Origin: Pedobacter cryoconitis
GTDB lineage: Bacteria > Bacteroidota > Bacteroidia > Sphingobacteriales > Sphingobacteriaceae
Assembly: GCF_014200605.1 (NCBI RefSeq)
Contig: NZ_JACHCE010000005.1
Span: 415,145-479,144, forward strand
Direction of reading: 5' to 3'
DNA: 64,000 nucleotides
Shown here: in pieces, positions 44,826-54,383 of the stretch
Numbering within the stretch: the stretch's first letter is position 1
How the letters are laid out: the number at the start of each line of letters is the position of its first letter
Translations under genes and position numbers: made by a program
The notes under the pieces: model-generated
Seen by the model: the letters and a program-made list of their open reading frames with translations, nothing else
What the model was told of the DNA's origin: nothing
Databases searched by the model: none

Positions 44826-44962
44826 TCATTTCTATTTTTCTATACATGCTTCCGGCATGATATAGTTCTGTTATTATTTAATAATTCTATCAATGCTTTT
44901 ATCAAAGGATTAGGCTATTCCGTTTGGGAATTATCTTTTGATATCTCATTATAAAAAATGAT

Positions 44963-47900
44963 ATGCTAAGTAAGATCATAAAATTTTCTATTCACAATAA
45001 ATTGGTGATTGGCCTGTTTACCCTTGCGCTGATTGCGTGGGGGGTATATTCGCTAAAAAAATTACCGATTGACGCTGTACCGGATATTACCAATAACCAG
45101 GTACAGGTTATTACGTTAAGCCCCTCTCTGGCCTCAGAAGAAGTAGAGCGCTTAATCACTTTTCCTGTTGAACAAACCATGTCTACCATCCCTGAAATTG
45201 AGCAGGTACGTTCTATTTCCCGGTTTGGATTATCTGTAGTAACGATTGTTTTTCACGATGATGTGGATATTTATTGGGCAAGACAACAGGTGAATGAAAA
45301 ACTGTCGGAAGCTAAAAATAATATCCCCCAGGGAATTGGAAATCCTGAAATTTCACCTATTTCGACCGGGTTGGGTGAAATTTATCAATATGTAGTTCAT
45401 GCAAAACCGGGATTTGAAAAGACTTATGATGCCAGAGAACTGCGCAGTATTCAGGATTGGATTGTCAGGCGCCAGCTGCTGGGCACGCCCGGAATTGCCG
45501 AGGTAAATAGTTTTGGTGGATTATTAAAGCAATATGAAATTGCAATGGACCCCAATAAACTGAATAGTTATAATTTAAGTATCAGTGATGTCTTTAAAGC
45601 GCTGGAAAGAAATAATCAAAATACGGGAGGTGCTTATATTGATAAAAAACCTAATGCCTATTTTATCCGTAGTGAAGGGTTAGTTGGGAATATAGAAGAC
45701 ATTAACAAAATTGTAGTCAGGAATACAAGTACAGGAATCCCTGTTTTAATCCGGGATATTGCCAATGTCAGAATTGGAAATGCGATACGTTATGGGGCAT
45801 TGACCCGTGCAACAGCTAAAAGTCAGGGAGAAGCGGTTGGTGGGATTGTGATGATGCTCAAAGGCTCAAACGCTAATAATGTTGTTAAACAGGTCAAAGA
45901 GAAGATAGCGCGGATTAATAAAACCCTCCCTAATGGTATTGTTATAGAGGCGTTTCTGGATAGAAGTGCTTTGGTTGACCGTGCAATAGGTACTGTAGCA
46001 AAGAATCTGATTGAAGGTGCTTTGATCGTCATTTTTGTACTGGTCTTATTTCTGGGTAATTTCAGAGCAGGTATTGTGGTCGCATCAGTGATTCCTCTGG
46101 CTATGCTGTTTGCAATTTCACTAATGAATGTATTTGGCGTTTCCGGAAACCTGATGAGTCTGGGGGCTATTGACTTTGGTTTGATTGTAGACGGGGCGGT
46201 GATTATTGTAGAGGCGACTATGCACCTTCTTGGTGCCAGTAAGCTTAAACGGATGATGACACAGGAAGAAATGGATGAACAGGTGGAACAATCTGCTACC
46301 CGTATGATGAGTGCTGCAGCCTTTGGACAGATTATTATTTTAATTGTATATCTCCCGATTCTGGCCCTGGTTGGTATCGAAGGGAAAATGTTTGGCCCTA
46401 TGGCTCAAACTGTCTCTTTTGCGATTTTAGGCGCATTTTTATTGTCGCTGACTTATGTGCCGATGATGTCATCGCTGCTGCTCAGTAAAAAGCCTGTGGT
46501 TAAAAAGAATTTCTCCGACCGCATGATGGACTTCTTTCAGAAGTACTATACGCCACTAATTAATGGTGCCTTGCGTAAACGTGTTACGGTTGTTGTTTTA
46601 TCTGGAGTTCTGCTGGTGATCAGTATCGTTTTGTTTGCCAGAATGGGGGGAGAGTTCATCCCTACTTTAGAGGAAGGTGATTTTGCCGTAGAAACCCGTC
46701 TGCTGACTGGAAGTTCATTGAGTCAGACTATTGATAAGGTTAACCAGGCTTCTAAAATTCTGTTAAAGGAGTTTCCGGAAGTTATAGAGGTTGTAGGTAA
46801 GGTGGGGTCTGCTGAAATTCCTACGGACCCAATGCCAATGGAAGCTACCGATTTAACCATTATTTTAAAGGATAAAAAGGATTGGGTAACCACAAAATCG
46901 AGAGAAGAATTAGCAGATAAAATGGCTGCTGCGCTGGATAAAGTAACTGGTGTGGCTTTTGGCTTTTCGCAACCGATACAGCTGCGGTCCAACGAATTGA
47001 TTTCGGGTGTGAGACAGGATATTGGAATCAAGGTATTTGGTGATGATCTGCAAACACTAACGGATATTTCTCAGAAAATAGGAAAGATTGTGTCTACTGT
47101 GCCGGGGGCAAAAGATTTGTATTTAGAACAGGCTACTGGTCTTCCACAAATTGTTGTGAAAATAAACAGGGATCAGTTAGCCCGTTACGGAATAGACATT
47201 GAAACGGTTAACCAGGCAATTAATTCTGCATTTGCAGGTCAGTCTGCCGGATTGGTTTATGAAGGCGAAAGACGTTATGATATGGTAGTCCGCTTATCTG
47301 AGCAGAACAGACAGGGAATAGATGATGTGAAAAACATTTATATTTCAGCACCTAACGGGATTAAAGTCCCGCTGATTCAACTGGCTGCTGTAGAATTTAA
47401 GATCGGGCCAAATCAGATTCAGCGGGAAGATACTAAACGCAGAATCATTGTCGGATTAAATGTCCGCGGGCAGGATATTGCGACAGTTGTTGATGAGATT
47501 GAACAAAAGATAAATGAGAAAATCAAATTGCCTCCGGGATATTATATCACCTATGGCGGACAGTTTGAAAATCTTAAAGCAGCCAAAGAACGTTTGTCGA
47601 TTGCTGTTCCGGTTGCCTTGTCACTCATTTTATTACTATTGTATTTCTCTTTTGGATCGGTCAAACAATCTGTCCTGATATTTTCTGCTATTCCTATGGC
47701 TGCCATTGGTGGTGTTTTCGCCTTATTGCTGAGAGGGATGCCATTCAGTATTTCTGCCGGTGTAGGTTTTATTGCACTGTTTGGAGTAGCTGTATTAAAT
47801 GGTATTGTATTGATTACTGAATTTAACAGATTGAAAGCCAGTGGTATTAGTGACCTCAAGGAAATTGTGTTAAAAGGTACGGCACTCCGGTTAAGACCTG

Positions 47901-49342
47901 TTCTGATGACTGCTACGGTAGCTTCCCTGGGTTTTCTTCCAATGGCACTTTCTACTGCTGCAGGTGCTGAGGTACAGAAGCCATTGGCAACAGTGGTAAT
48001 TGGAGGCTTATTAACTTCTACTATTTTAACTTTACTCGTTTTACCCGTGTTGTATACTTATTTCGAAAACTTTAAAAAAGGTAAAAAAGCGATTAACCCG
48101 GTAGCAGTTATTTTCCTTGTGGGATTGTTTTTTATTCCCTCGAAAACGATGGCTCAGCGTCCGGTAAACGGCAGACCTGTAACGGTACAGGAGGCTGTTG
48201 AAATTGCATTGAATAATAATCAGACGGTTAAATCGTCACAACTGCAAATCAATAAACAGCAAGCTATAAAAGGTACTGCATTTGATCTGGGAAAGACCAA
48301 TCTGAATTTGCAGTACGGACAATTTAATAGTATCAAAAGAGATAATAACATATCAGTACAGCAGAATATCCCTTTCCCTGGATTGATTAAAAATCAGCGT
48401 AATCTATATGAGGCGCAGGTTCGCAGCAGTGAATTAAGTCTTTCGGTTACACAGAATGAGCTGATACGTCAGGTTAAAAGTACCTATGCACAGCTGAGTT
48501 ATTTTAAGGCGCTTCAAAAGCTGTATAAGAGTCAGGATTCTATTTTTAGTAATTTTCTGAAAGCTTCTTCTTTGCGTTATCAGACCGGAGAAACTAATCT
48601 GCTGGAACGTACGACTGCCGAAACTCAGTTGAATGAAGTTCGTAATCAGTCAGAGAAAAACTTAGCTGATATTGCTATTTATAGTTCAGAGCTACAAAGA
48701 CTGCTGAACACGAATGAAGTTATAGAGGTGAGCAATGAAAAATTGAAAAAGGAAAGCTGGAATCAGGCTGTTCCTGATAGCCTGGTCAACACTTCATTAT
48801 TGGCTTTACAGCAGCAACAGGTAGAAATTGCGGATAGATCCTTAAGGGTTGAACGGGCTAAAGCAGGACCTGATTTTACTGTAGGATATTTTAATCAATC
48901 TCTTATCGGTAATCAGACTATAAATGGTCAGGAGCAGTTTTTTAGCGCAGGCAAACGTTTCCAAAGTGTTCAGGCCGGTATTTCTATTCCGTTATTTTAC
49001 AAACCATTTGCCGGCCGGATTAAGGCAGCTAAAATAGAGAAACAGATTGCTCAGAATGAATTTAGTCTGTTCCAGACGAATTTACAAGCTCAATATAAGC
49101 AGGCTGAACAGGATTTACTGAAGAATTCACACAGTATCGATTATTATGAGAAGAATGCTTTGCCAAATGTCAATCTCATCTTAAAACAGTCGCAGATTGC
49201 TTTTCAAAGCGGGGATATTGGGTACCTGGAATTTTCACAGGCTTTGCGGACTTATTCTGATATCCGGTTCAGCTATTTACAAGCCATTAATCAATATAAT
49301 CAATCGGTTTATACGCTTCAGTATCTGATTGATTTGAAATAA
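44963..49342 (+). CDS. czcA: CzcA-type heavy-metal RND pump fused to TolC-like outer-membrane protein
   Basis: A 1459-residue fusion. Residues 1-1035 are an RND pump whose TM4 reads GAIDFGLIVDGAVIIVE near residues 400-416, the Zn/Co/Cd-type (CzcA) signature, rather than the Cu/Ag (CusA) type. Residues from about 1063 are a TolC-like domain (PVTVQEAVEIALNNNQTVKS). Between them lies a short hydrophobic stretch ending in a signal-peptidase-like site (FLVGLFFIPSKTMAQ). Such fusions are common in Bacteroidota. It is followed 18 bp later by the adaptor gene. Confidence 0.9.
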   Translation: MLSKIIKFSIHNKLVIGLFTLALIAWGVYSLKKLPIDAVPDITNNQVQVITLSPSLASEEVERLITFPVEQTMSTIPEIEQVRSISRFGLSVVTIVFHDDVDIYWARQQVNEKLSEAKNNIPQGIGNPEISPISTGLGEIYQYVVHAKPGFEKTYDARELRSIQDWIVRRQLLGTPGIAEVNSFGGLLKQYEIAMDPNKLNSYNLSISDVFKALERNNQNTGGAYIDKKPNAYFIRSEGLVGNIEDINKIVVRNTSTGIPVLIRDIANVRIGNAIRYGALTRATAKSQGEAVGGIVMMLKGSNANNVVKQVKEKIARINKTLPNGIVIEAFLDRSALVDRAIGTVAKNLIEGALIVIFVLVLFLGNFRAGIVVASVIPLAMLFAISLMNVFGVSGNLMSLGAIDFGLIVDGAVIIVEATMHLLGASKLKRMMTQEEMDEQVEQSATRMMSAAAFGQIIILIVYLPILALVGIEGKMFGPMAQTVSFAILGAFLLSLTYVPMMSSLLLSKKPVVKKNFSDRMMDFFQKYYTPLINGALRKRVTVVVLSGVLLVISIVLFARMGGEFIPTLEEGDFAVETRLLTGSSLSQTIDKVNQASKILLKEFPEVIEVVGKVGSAEIPTDPMPMEATDLTIILKDKKDWVTTKSREELADKMAAALDKVTGVAFGFSQPIQLRSNELISGVRQDIGIKVFGDDLQTLTDISQKIGKIVSTVPGAKDLYLEQATGLPQIVVKINRDQLARYGIDIETVNQAINSAFAGQSAGLVYEGERRYDMVVRLSEQNRQGIDDVKNIYISAPNGIKVPLIQLAAVEFKIGPNQIQREDTKRRIIVGLNVRGQDIATVVDEIEQKINEKIKLPPGYYITYGGQFENLKAAKERLSIAVPVALSLILLLLYFSFGSVKQSVLIFSAIPMAAIGGVFALLLRGMPFSISAGVGFIALFGVAVLNGIVLITEFNRLKASGISDLKEIVLKGTALRLRPVLMTATVASLGFLPMALSTAAGAEVQKPLATVVIGGLLTSTILTLLVLPVLYTYFENFKKGKKAINPVAVIFLVGLFFIPSKTMAQRPVNGRPVTVQEAVEIALNNNQTVKSSQLQINKQQAIKGTAFDLGKTNLNLQYGQFNSIKRDNNISVQQNIPFPGLIKNQRNLYEAQVRSSELSLSVTQNELIRQVKSTYAQLSYFKALQKLYKSQDSIFSNFLKASSLRYQTGETNLLERTTAETQLNEVRNQSEKNLADIAIYSSELQRLLNTNEVIEVSNEKLKKESWNQAVPDSLVNTSLLALQQQQVEIADRSLRVERAKAGPDFTVGYFNQSLIGNQTINGQEQFFSAGKRFQSVQAGISIPLFYKPFAGRIKAAKIEKQIAQNEFSLFQTNLQAQYKQAEQDLLKNSHSIDYYEKNALPNVNLILKQSQIAFQSGDIGYLEFSQALRTYSDIRFSYLQAINQYNQSVYTLQYLIDLK

Positions 49343-49360
49343 TTTAATATAAAATACAAA

Positions 49361-50557
49361 ATGAAAAAAGTAATTGAATTCAAGCAAGCCATTTATATAC
49401 TTTCTTTTGCCACGCTTTTTTTTGTTTCCTGCGGAAATAAAAAAGAGGCAGAAAATGTAACTGCAAATACCGGCGCTGTGGCCAGTGAAGATCCCAATAC
49501 TGTAGAACTGAACGCGGCACAATATAAAGCCAGCGGGATTACCTTAGGTCAGGTAGAGAAGAAATCGATAAGCGGAGTCCTTAAAGTCAACGGTACGATA
49601 GATGTACCGCCTGAAAACCTGATTAGTATTACGACTCAAATGGGGGGGATAGTTAAGTCAACTCCATTATTGCAAGGTTCTACGGTAAGTAAAGGACAGG
49701 TTATCGCCGTGCTTCAAAATCAGGAATATGTACAGTTACAGCAGGATTATCTGGAAAATAAGAGTCAGCTGGAGCTGGCAGATTCTGAATACAAAAGACA
49801 GCAGGAACTGGCCAGACAGAATATCAATGCACAAAAAGTACTGCAGCAGGCTAAATCACAGTATCAAACGATGTTATCCAGAGAAAGTGCTTTGAGACAA
49901 CGTTTAATGCTGATTAATATCAATTCTGCAACATTAACACCTGGAAATATCCGTAGTACAATTAATATCTATGCCCCTATTAATGGCTATGTAACCAAGG
50001 TAAATGTAAACTCGGGCAAATTTGTAAGCCCTAATGATGTGATGTTTGAAATTGTAAACAGTGCTAATTTACATGTGGAACTCAAGGTATTCCAAAAAGA
50101 CGTAGATTTAATAAAGAAAGGGCAGAAGGTTCGCTTCTCTTTACAAAATGAGGCGGAAGAGCGTACTGCGACAGTTACGCTTGTTGGAAGAGAAATTAAT
50201 GAAGATAAGACGGTTACGGTTCACTGTGTAGCCAACACACAAAGCAGGAATCTGATACCGGGTGCTTATTTGAATGCACTGATTGAAACCGGCACCGAAG
50301 AGGTAAATGCTTTGCCTGAATCTGCTTTAGCCGATTTTGCCGGAAAGAAATACATTTTTATACAAACCGGTCAGCGTGAGGATGAGAAAAAAGAGATTAA
50401 CTATCATTTTCAGCTTTTAGAGGTGACTACAGGTTCGGCAGATGCCGGATATGTTGAGGTTAAACTTCCTGAAAGTCTGAACCTGGAAACAGCTAAAGTG
50501 GTGACAAAGGGAGCGTATGATTTGATTTCTAAGATGAAAAATAGTGAAGAAGAGTAA
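49361..50557 (+). CDS. czcB: CzcB-type periplasmic adaptor lipoprotein
   Basis: A 398-residue adaptor with lipoprotein signal (FATLFFVSCGNKKEAE). It has a lipoyl domain split by a full coiled-coil hairpin (LENKSQLELADSEYKRQQEL) and the usual beta-barrel (LHVELKVFQKDVDLIKKGQK). It connects the pump with the TolC-like domain, unlike the hairpin-less adaptor at 9537. It lies between the czcA-type fusion and the CDF exporter, so the three proteins move metal from cytoplasm to periplasm (CDF) and then out (RND). Confidence 0.9.
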   Translation: MKKVIEFKQAIYILSFATLFFVSCGNKKEAENVTANTGAVASEDPNTVELNAAQYKASGITLGQVEKKSISGVLKVNGTIDVPPENLISITTQMGGIVKSTPLLQGSTVSKGQVIAVLQNQEYVQLQQDYLENKSQLELADSEYKRQQELARQNINAQKVLQQAKSQYQTMLSRESALRQRLMLININSATLTPGNIRSTINIYAPINGYVTKVNVNSGKFVSPNDVMFEIVNSANLHVELKVFQKDVDLIKKGQKVRFSLQNEAEERTATVTLVGREINEDKTVTVHCVANTQSRNLIPGAYLNALIETGTEEVNALPESALADFAGKKYIFIQTGQREDEKKEINYHFQLLEVTTGSADAGYVEVKLPESLNLETAKVVTKGAYDLISKMKNSEEE

Positions 50558-50592
50558 CTTTTATTAATAAATTATTAACCTGAATAAATTGT

Positions 50593-51483
50593 ATGGAACG
50601 TGAAGGAACTATTTCTGAGGCCAGCAAGAATAAAGGCCGTTTAAAAATTGTACTGGGATTTACGCTTTTGTACCTTATTGTAGAGGTTATTGGAGGTATT
50701 ATGACCAAAAGTCTGGCTTTACTGGCAGATGCGGGACATATGCTGACCGATGTAGGCGGCCTTGCGCTGGCACTGATTGCGATAAACTATGCAGAACGAA
50801 ATGCTACAGCAGAACGGACTTATGGTTATTACAGGGCTGAGATATTAGCGGCACTGGCCAATGCAGTAGTGTTGATCGGTATTTCTTTTTATATCCTTTA
50901 TGAAGCTTACCTGCGTTTCCTTAATCCTCCTGAGGTTCAGAGTAAAGAAATGATCATTGTTGCTGCAATCGGTTTACTGGTCAATATAGCAGGGATGGTT
51001 ATTTTAAGAAAGAGTTCAGGGGAGAGCCTGAATATGAAGGGTGCATATTTTGAAGTACTTTCTGACATGCTTACTTCTATAGGTGTTATTGCTGCCGGTA
51101 TCATTATGTTAACCACTGGCTGGTATTACGCAGATCCTTTATTGTCTGCGGGAATTGGTCTTTTTATTTTACCCAGAACATGGATACTGCTTAAAGAGTC
51201 AATAGGTATTTTATTGGAAGGAACACCTAAGGAGGTTAATATGGCCGGGTTAAGGAGTTCAATCCTGGAAATAGAAGGGGTAGAGGGAATACATGATCTT
51301 CATGTCTGGGTTTTAACATCCGGGGTGAATGCCATGACAGCTCATATTGTTTTAAAGGAGGGAGTAACCGGGCGGTTGGTTTTACCGGTCCTTCAAAAAC
51401 ATATCACTGAGAATTTTAAAATATCACATACTACACTTCAATTAGAGGAACCTGGTTTCGGCGAAGAACAAACGCATGTCTGA
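50593..51483 (+). CDS. CDF-family metal cation exporter (CzcD/ZitB-like)
   Basis: A 296-residue inner-membrane protein with six TM helices. The first metal half-site in TM2 is ADAGHMLTD (D46, H49, D53). The second in TM5 is FEVLSDMLTS, with Glu154 in place of the usual His and Asp158. This gives an H-D-E-D type site, so metal preference may differ from Zn-selective ZitB. A C-terminal cytoplasmic domain (GVEGIHDLHVWVLTSGVNAM) follows. It probably uses the proton gradient to export Zn, Co or Cd to the periplasm, feeding the CzcA pump. Confidence 0.88.
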   Translation: MEREGTISEASKNKGRLKIVLGFTLLYLIVEVIGGIMTKSLALLADAGHMLTDVGGLALALIAINYAERNATAERTYGYYRAEILAALANAVVLIGISFYILYEAYLRFLNPPEVQSKEMIIVAAIGLLVNIAGMVILRKSSGESLNMKGAYFEVLSDMLTSIGVIAAGIIMLTTGWYYADPLLSAGIGLFILPRTWILLKESIGILLEGTPKEVNMAGLRSSILEIEGVEGIHDLHVWVLTSGVNAMTAHIVLKEGVTGRLVLPVLQKHITENFKISHTTLQLEEPGFGEEQTHV

Positions 51484-51490
51484 TTTGTAC

Positions 51491-51535
51491 CATTCTATCC
51501 TCTTGTTTGACAGGAGGATAGAATGATTCTATGGG
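51491..51535 (+). terminator. Hairpin after the CDF gene
   Basis: CATTCTATCCTC and GAGGATAGAATG form a perfect 12-bp stem with a 21-nt loop 8 bp after the CDF stop. No T-run follows, so it may act with Rho or protect the RNA end. Confidence 0.6.
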
Positions 51536-51605
51536 GTAAATAGTTTATTACATCTTACCGGGGGTTATAAAAAAAATTAACTTAGGCAGATGTAATTTGA
51601 AGCTC

Positions 51606-52001
51606 ATGAGATATAAAGCTATTGTTACGCTTTCAGCGTTATTAGGGACTGTGATTATGTTGAGTGGGTTTATGCCCAAAGAAGATAAAAAAGCCAGTAA
51701 CCTTAAGGTGCTTCCCAGGGATATCAGCGCTGAGGATCTGGATAAGGTTATGGATGGATTTAAGGTTGCCCTGGGTGTCAAATGTAATTTTTGTCATGCA
51801 GCCAGTAAGGATGATCCTAAACATCTGGATTTTGCCAGTGATGCTAAACCGGAAAAGGAAATTGCCAGGTCAATGATGAAGATGACTAACCGGATTAACA
51901 AGAAATACTTTCATGTTAAAGATGTTGACGGACCTAAGGCACTTCTTGCTGTAAACTGTATTACTTGTCATCGTGGACAGGCACATCCGGATGAAAAGTA
52001 A
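51606..52001 (+). CDS. Dihaem c-type cytochrome
   Basis: From ATG 51606 the protein has 131 residues with an N-terminal export signal (AIVTLSALLGTVIMLSGF). It has two CxxCH haem-binding sites: CNFCH at residues 60-64 and CITCH at 118-122. DKVMDGFKVALGVKCNFCHA is like the reaction-centre-cytochrome-related family often seen in Bacteroidota. It is a periplasmic electron carrier with no fixed partner here. A TTG start 3 codons upstream would also be open. Confidence 0.85.
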   Translation: MRYKAIVTLSALLGTVIMLSGFMPKEDKKASNLKVLPRDISAEDLDKVMDGFKVALGVKCNFCHAASKDDPKHLDFASDAKPEKEIARSMMKMTNRINKKYFHVKDVDGPKALLAVNCITCHRGQAHPDEK

Positions 52002-52017
52002 TACCCGATCAGCCTGA

Positions 52018-53532
52018 TCATAAATGATAACCGTGTTCATCTTTGATCTGTTGTAATTTTTGGGATAACAATTTCACTTTACCTGGATATTGTGAGGCAA
52101 GGTTTCTGCGTTCGCCTATATCTGATGATAAATCATATAACTGCGGTTCTTTATGATTACCCAATTCAGTTTTAGTGGAATAATCATAAACTGCCCCTTG
52201 ATTGGGTTCAATATATTTCCAGTTGTCTGCAATTATCCCTAATCCGGCAGCATCCTCAATTAAGTAAGGGCGGTTGTTTGCTGATTTTCCTAAAAGCTGA
52301 CTGAGCATATCAAAACTATCATAAGCTTGTTCTGTCTTAAGTTTTTTATTCAAAAGACCAGCAAAAGACCGGACTAAATCTACCTGACTGATCAATGCAT
52401 CACTCGTTCCTCTTTTTATAACTGATGGCCAGCTTACAATAAACGGAACGCGGGTCCCTCCGTCAAAGGCACTGTACTTTCCGCCTCTTAAGGGACCTGC
52501 TGGTTTGTGTCCGCCAAGCAGAGATTGTGCTTCATCCTGATAACCATCGTCTACAACAGGGCCGTTGTCGCTACTTAAAACAATGATTGTATTTTTAGTT
52601 AGTCCAAGGCTGTCCAGCGTTCTCATGATACGGCCAACACTCCAGTCAAATTCTAAAATAACATCACCACGTGGTCCCATTCCACTTTTGCCTGCGAATA
52701 TTTTATTTGGTGTTCTGGGAACATGAATATTTGGGGAGGCGAAGTACATGAAAAAAGGATTTGCTTTGTTTTTTGCAATAAAGCTTTCTGCCTGAGTGGT
52801 TAGTTTCTCAGTTAAAGTATAATCGTCCCATAAAGCCGCCTTACCTCCGGTCATGTAACCAATACGGCCAATACCATTAATGATTGTATTGTCATGACCA
52901 TTTGAAGATTTCATCGTCAATAGTTCGGGATGGTCTTTGCCTGTAGCCCAATCCCCGGTTTTTTGATGATAATCTACTGTAATAGGATCTTTTGGATCCA
53001 GATTTTCTACCCGATGATTGTCTACAATCACACAGGGTACCCTATCCAGTGTTGCTGGTATGATGTATGAGCGGTCAAAACCTAACTCTTGTGGCCCTGG
53101 CTTAATTTCACCATTCCAGTCTGGACCACCCTTACTACCTAAACCAAGATGCCATTTGCCAATAGCAGAGGTCATATATCCGCTTTGTTTAAATATTTTT
53201 GCCAGTGTGATTTGTGCTGTGTCAATTAATAAAGCTGCATTTCCGGGAGCTATCCCTGTCCCTTTTTTACGCCATGCATATACACCTGTCAGAATGGAAA
53301 AACGGGAAGGTGTACAGGTCGAACTTGTGGTATGTGCATTCGTGAATTTAAGTCCTTTTTTTGCTAACTGATCTATATGAGGCGTATTGATTCTTTTAGC
53401 ACCATAACAGCTCACATCTCCATAACCAAGGTCATCGGCATAGATAATAATAACGTTGGGGCGTTTTTGCTGAGCAAAGACAGACAAACAGGATAATACT
53501 GTTATTAATATACCTAAACAGGTTCTTTTCAT
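52018..53532 (-). CDS. Secreted sulfatase (type I, formylglycine-dependent)
   Basis: A 504-residue protein with signal peptide (LGILITVLSCLSVFAQ). YADDLGYGDVSCYG gives the first metal site, STCTPSRFSILTG carries Cys73 of the C-x-P-S-R motif that is oxidised to formylglycine, and SAIGKWHLGLG and VLSSDNGPVVDDGY give further active-site parts. The enzyme removes sulfate from carbohydrate or aryl esters in the periplasm; the substrate is not clear. It needs an anaerobic or other sulfatase-maturing enzyme encoded elsewhere. The gene stands alone, divergent from the sigma factor gene. Confidence 0.92.
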   Translation of the reverse strand: MKRTCLGILITVLSCLSVFAQQKRPNVIIIYADDLGYGDVSCYGAKRINTPHIDQLAKKGLKFTNAHTTSSTCTPSRFSILTGVYAWRKKGTGIAPGNAALLIDTAQITLAKIFKQSGYMTSAIGKWHLGLGSKGGPDWNGEIKPGPQELGFDRSYIIPATLDRVPCVIVDNHRVENLDPKDPITVDYHQKTGDWATGKDHPELLTMKSSNGHDNTIINGIGRIGYMTGGKAALWDDYTLTEKLTTQAESFIAKNKANPFFMYFASPNIHVPRTPNKIFAGKSGMGPRGDVILEFDWSVGRIMRTLDSLGLTKNTIIVLSSDNGPVVDDGYQDEAQSLLGGHKPAGPLRGGKYSAFDGGTRVPFIVSWPSVIKRGTSDALISQVDLVRSFAGLLNKKLKTEQAYDSFDMLSQLLGKSANNRPYLIEDAAGLGIIADNWKYIEPNQGAVYDYSTKTELGNHKEPQLYDLSSDIGERRNLASQYPGKVKLLSQKLQQIKDEHGYHL

Positions 53533-53646
53533 CTTTTTTTAAATTAGTATAATAATTCTTATAGATAGATTCGCAGTATTTATTTCTGAATAACAATGTT
53601 TTTCAATCTAGTGATTTCCCTTAAAACCAGCCTTATTTAATATTGG

Positions 53647-53678
53647 GCAAACGTTTGCGTAATCTTGTGTTATATTTG
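53647..53678 (+). promoter_or_regulatory. LacI-type palindrome and -7-like box upstream of sigma factor gene
   Basis: GCAAACGTTTGC (53647-53658) is a perfect 12-bp palindrome of the kind bound by LacI/PurR-family regulators (CG at the centre). TATATTTG at 53671-53678 fits the Bacteroidota -7 box, though the TTTG inside the palindrome is only 13 bp upstream, short for a -33 box. It could control the sigma factor gene (121 bp downstream) or the divergent sulfatase gene. Confidence 0.45.
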
Positions 53679-53798
53679 ATCAGCAATAACCGGATTATAA
53701 TTATTTTCATAAATAATTTGATTATCTACCCAACGTTTAGTCTGATTGCTGCGTAGTGCTAGTGAAAAGTATGTGTATCAGATTACCTATTTATTTTA

Positions 53799-54383
53799 AT
53801 GAACCTATTTGCTAAGCAACATTCCAAACTGATCAAAGGTTGCAAGGCTAATGAACGAGCTGCTCAGGAAGGGTTGTATAAACTCTTTTATGGTGATATG
53901 CTGCGGTTATGCTATCGCTATCTGAAATCTGATGAACTGTCGAAAGAAGCACTAAATACCGGATTTTTAAAGGTATTTCAGCATATAGGTACATTTGATG
54001 AGAAAAAAGGTGAGCTGGGGGGCTGGATAAGAACAATTATCGTAAGAACTTGTATTGATCTTGGACGAAAGGAAATCAGGTTTAGTAAGGAAACTAATGT
54101 TTTGGAAGAAGCTGAAGATATTTTTATTCTTCCGGCAGTACTGAATAAACTTTATGCAGAGGATCTTTTAAAATGTATCCGTCAGTTGCCGGATGCGACC
54201 AGGCTTGTCTTTAATCTTTCGGTAATTGAAGGATATTCACATGGAGAAATCGGGGAACAACTAAATATTAAGGAAAGCACTTCGAGATGGCATCTTTCGG
54301 AAGGCAAAAAAATGCTAAGAGGAATGCTCACCTCTTCAAATGGGCGTATTGATCAACCGACTGATAATAACAAGATAACATGA
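53799..54383 (+). CDS. ECF-type RNA polymerase sigma factor
   Basis: A 194-residue protein with region 2 (LYKLFYGDMLRLCYRYLKSD) and region 4 with a helix-turn-helix (VIEGYSHGEIGEQLNIKEST). It lacks region 3, as ECF factors do. It redirects RNA polymerase to a small regulon. The next gene starts within its stop codon (ATGA overlap), so both are made together. That partner, an inner-membrane/barrel fusion, may be its controller in place of a separate anti-sigma factor. Confidence 0.88.
   Translation: MNLFAKQHSKLIKGCKANERAAQEGLYKLFYGDMLRLCYRYLKSDELSKEALNTGFLKVFQHIGTFDEKKGELGGWIRTIIVRTCIDLGRKEIRFSKETNVLEEAEDIFILPAVLNKLYAEDLLKCIRQLPDATRLVFNLSVIEGYSHGEIGEQLNIKESTSRWHLSEGKKMLRGMLTSSNGRIDQPTDNNKIT

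Noticed and set aside
52007..52019. Palindrome GATCAG-C-CTGATC at the cytochrome/sulfatase junction as terminator
   Set aside because: The arms are separated by one base only, too little for an RNA loop, and no T-run follows.
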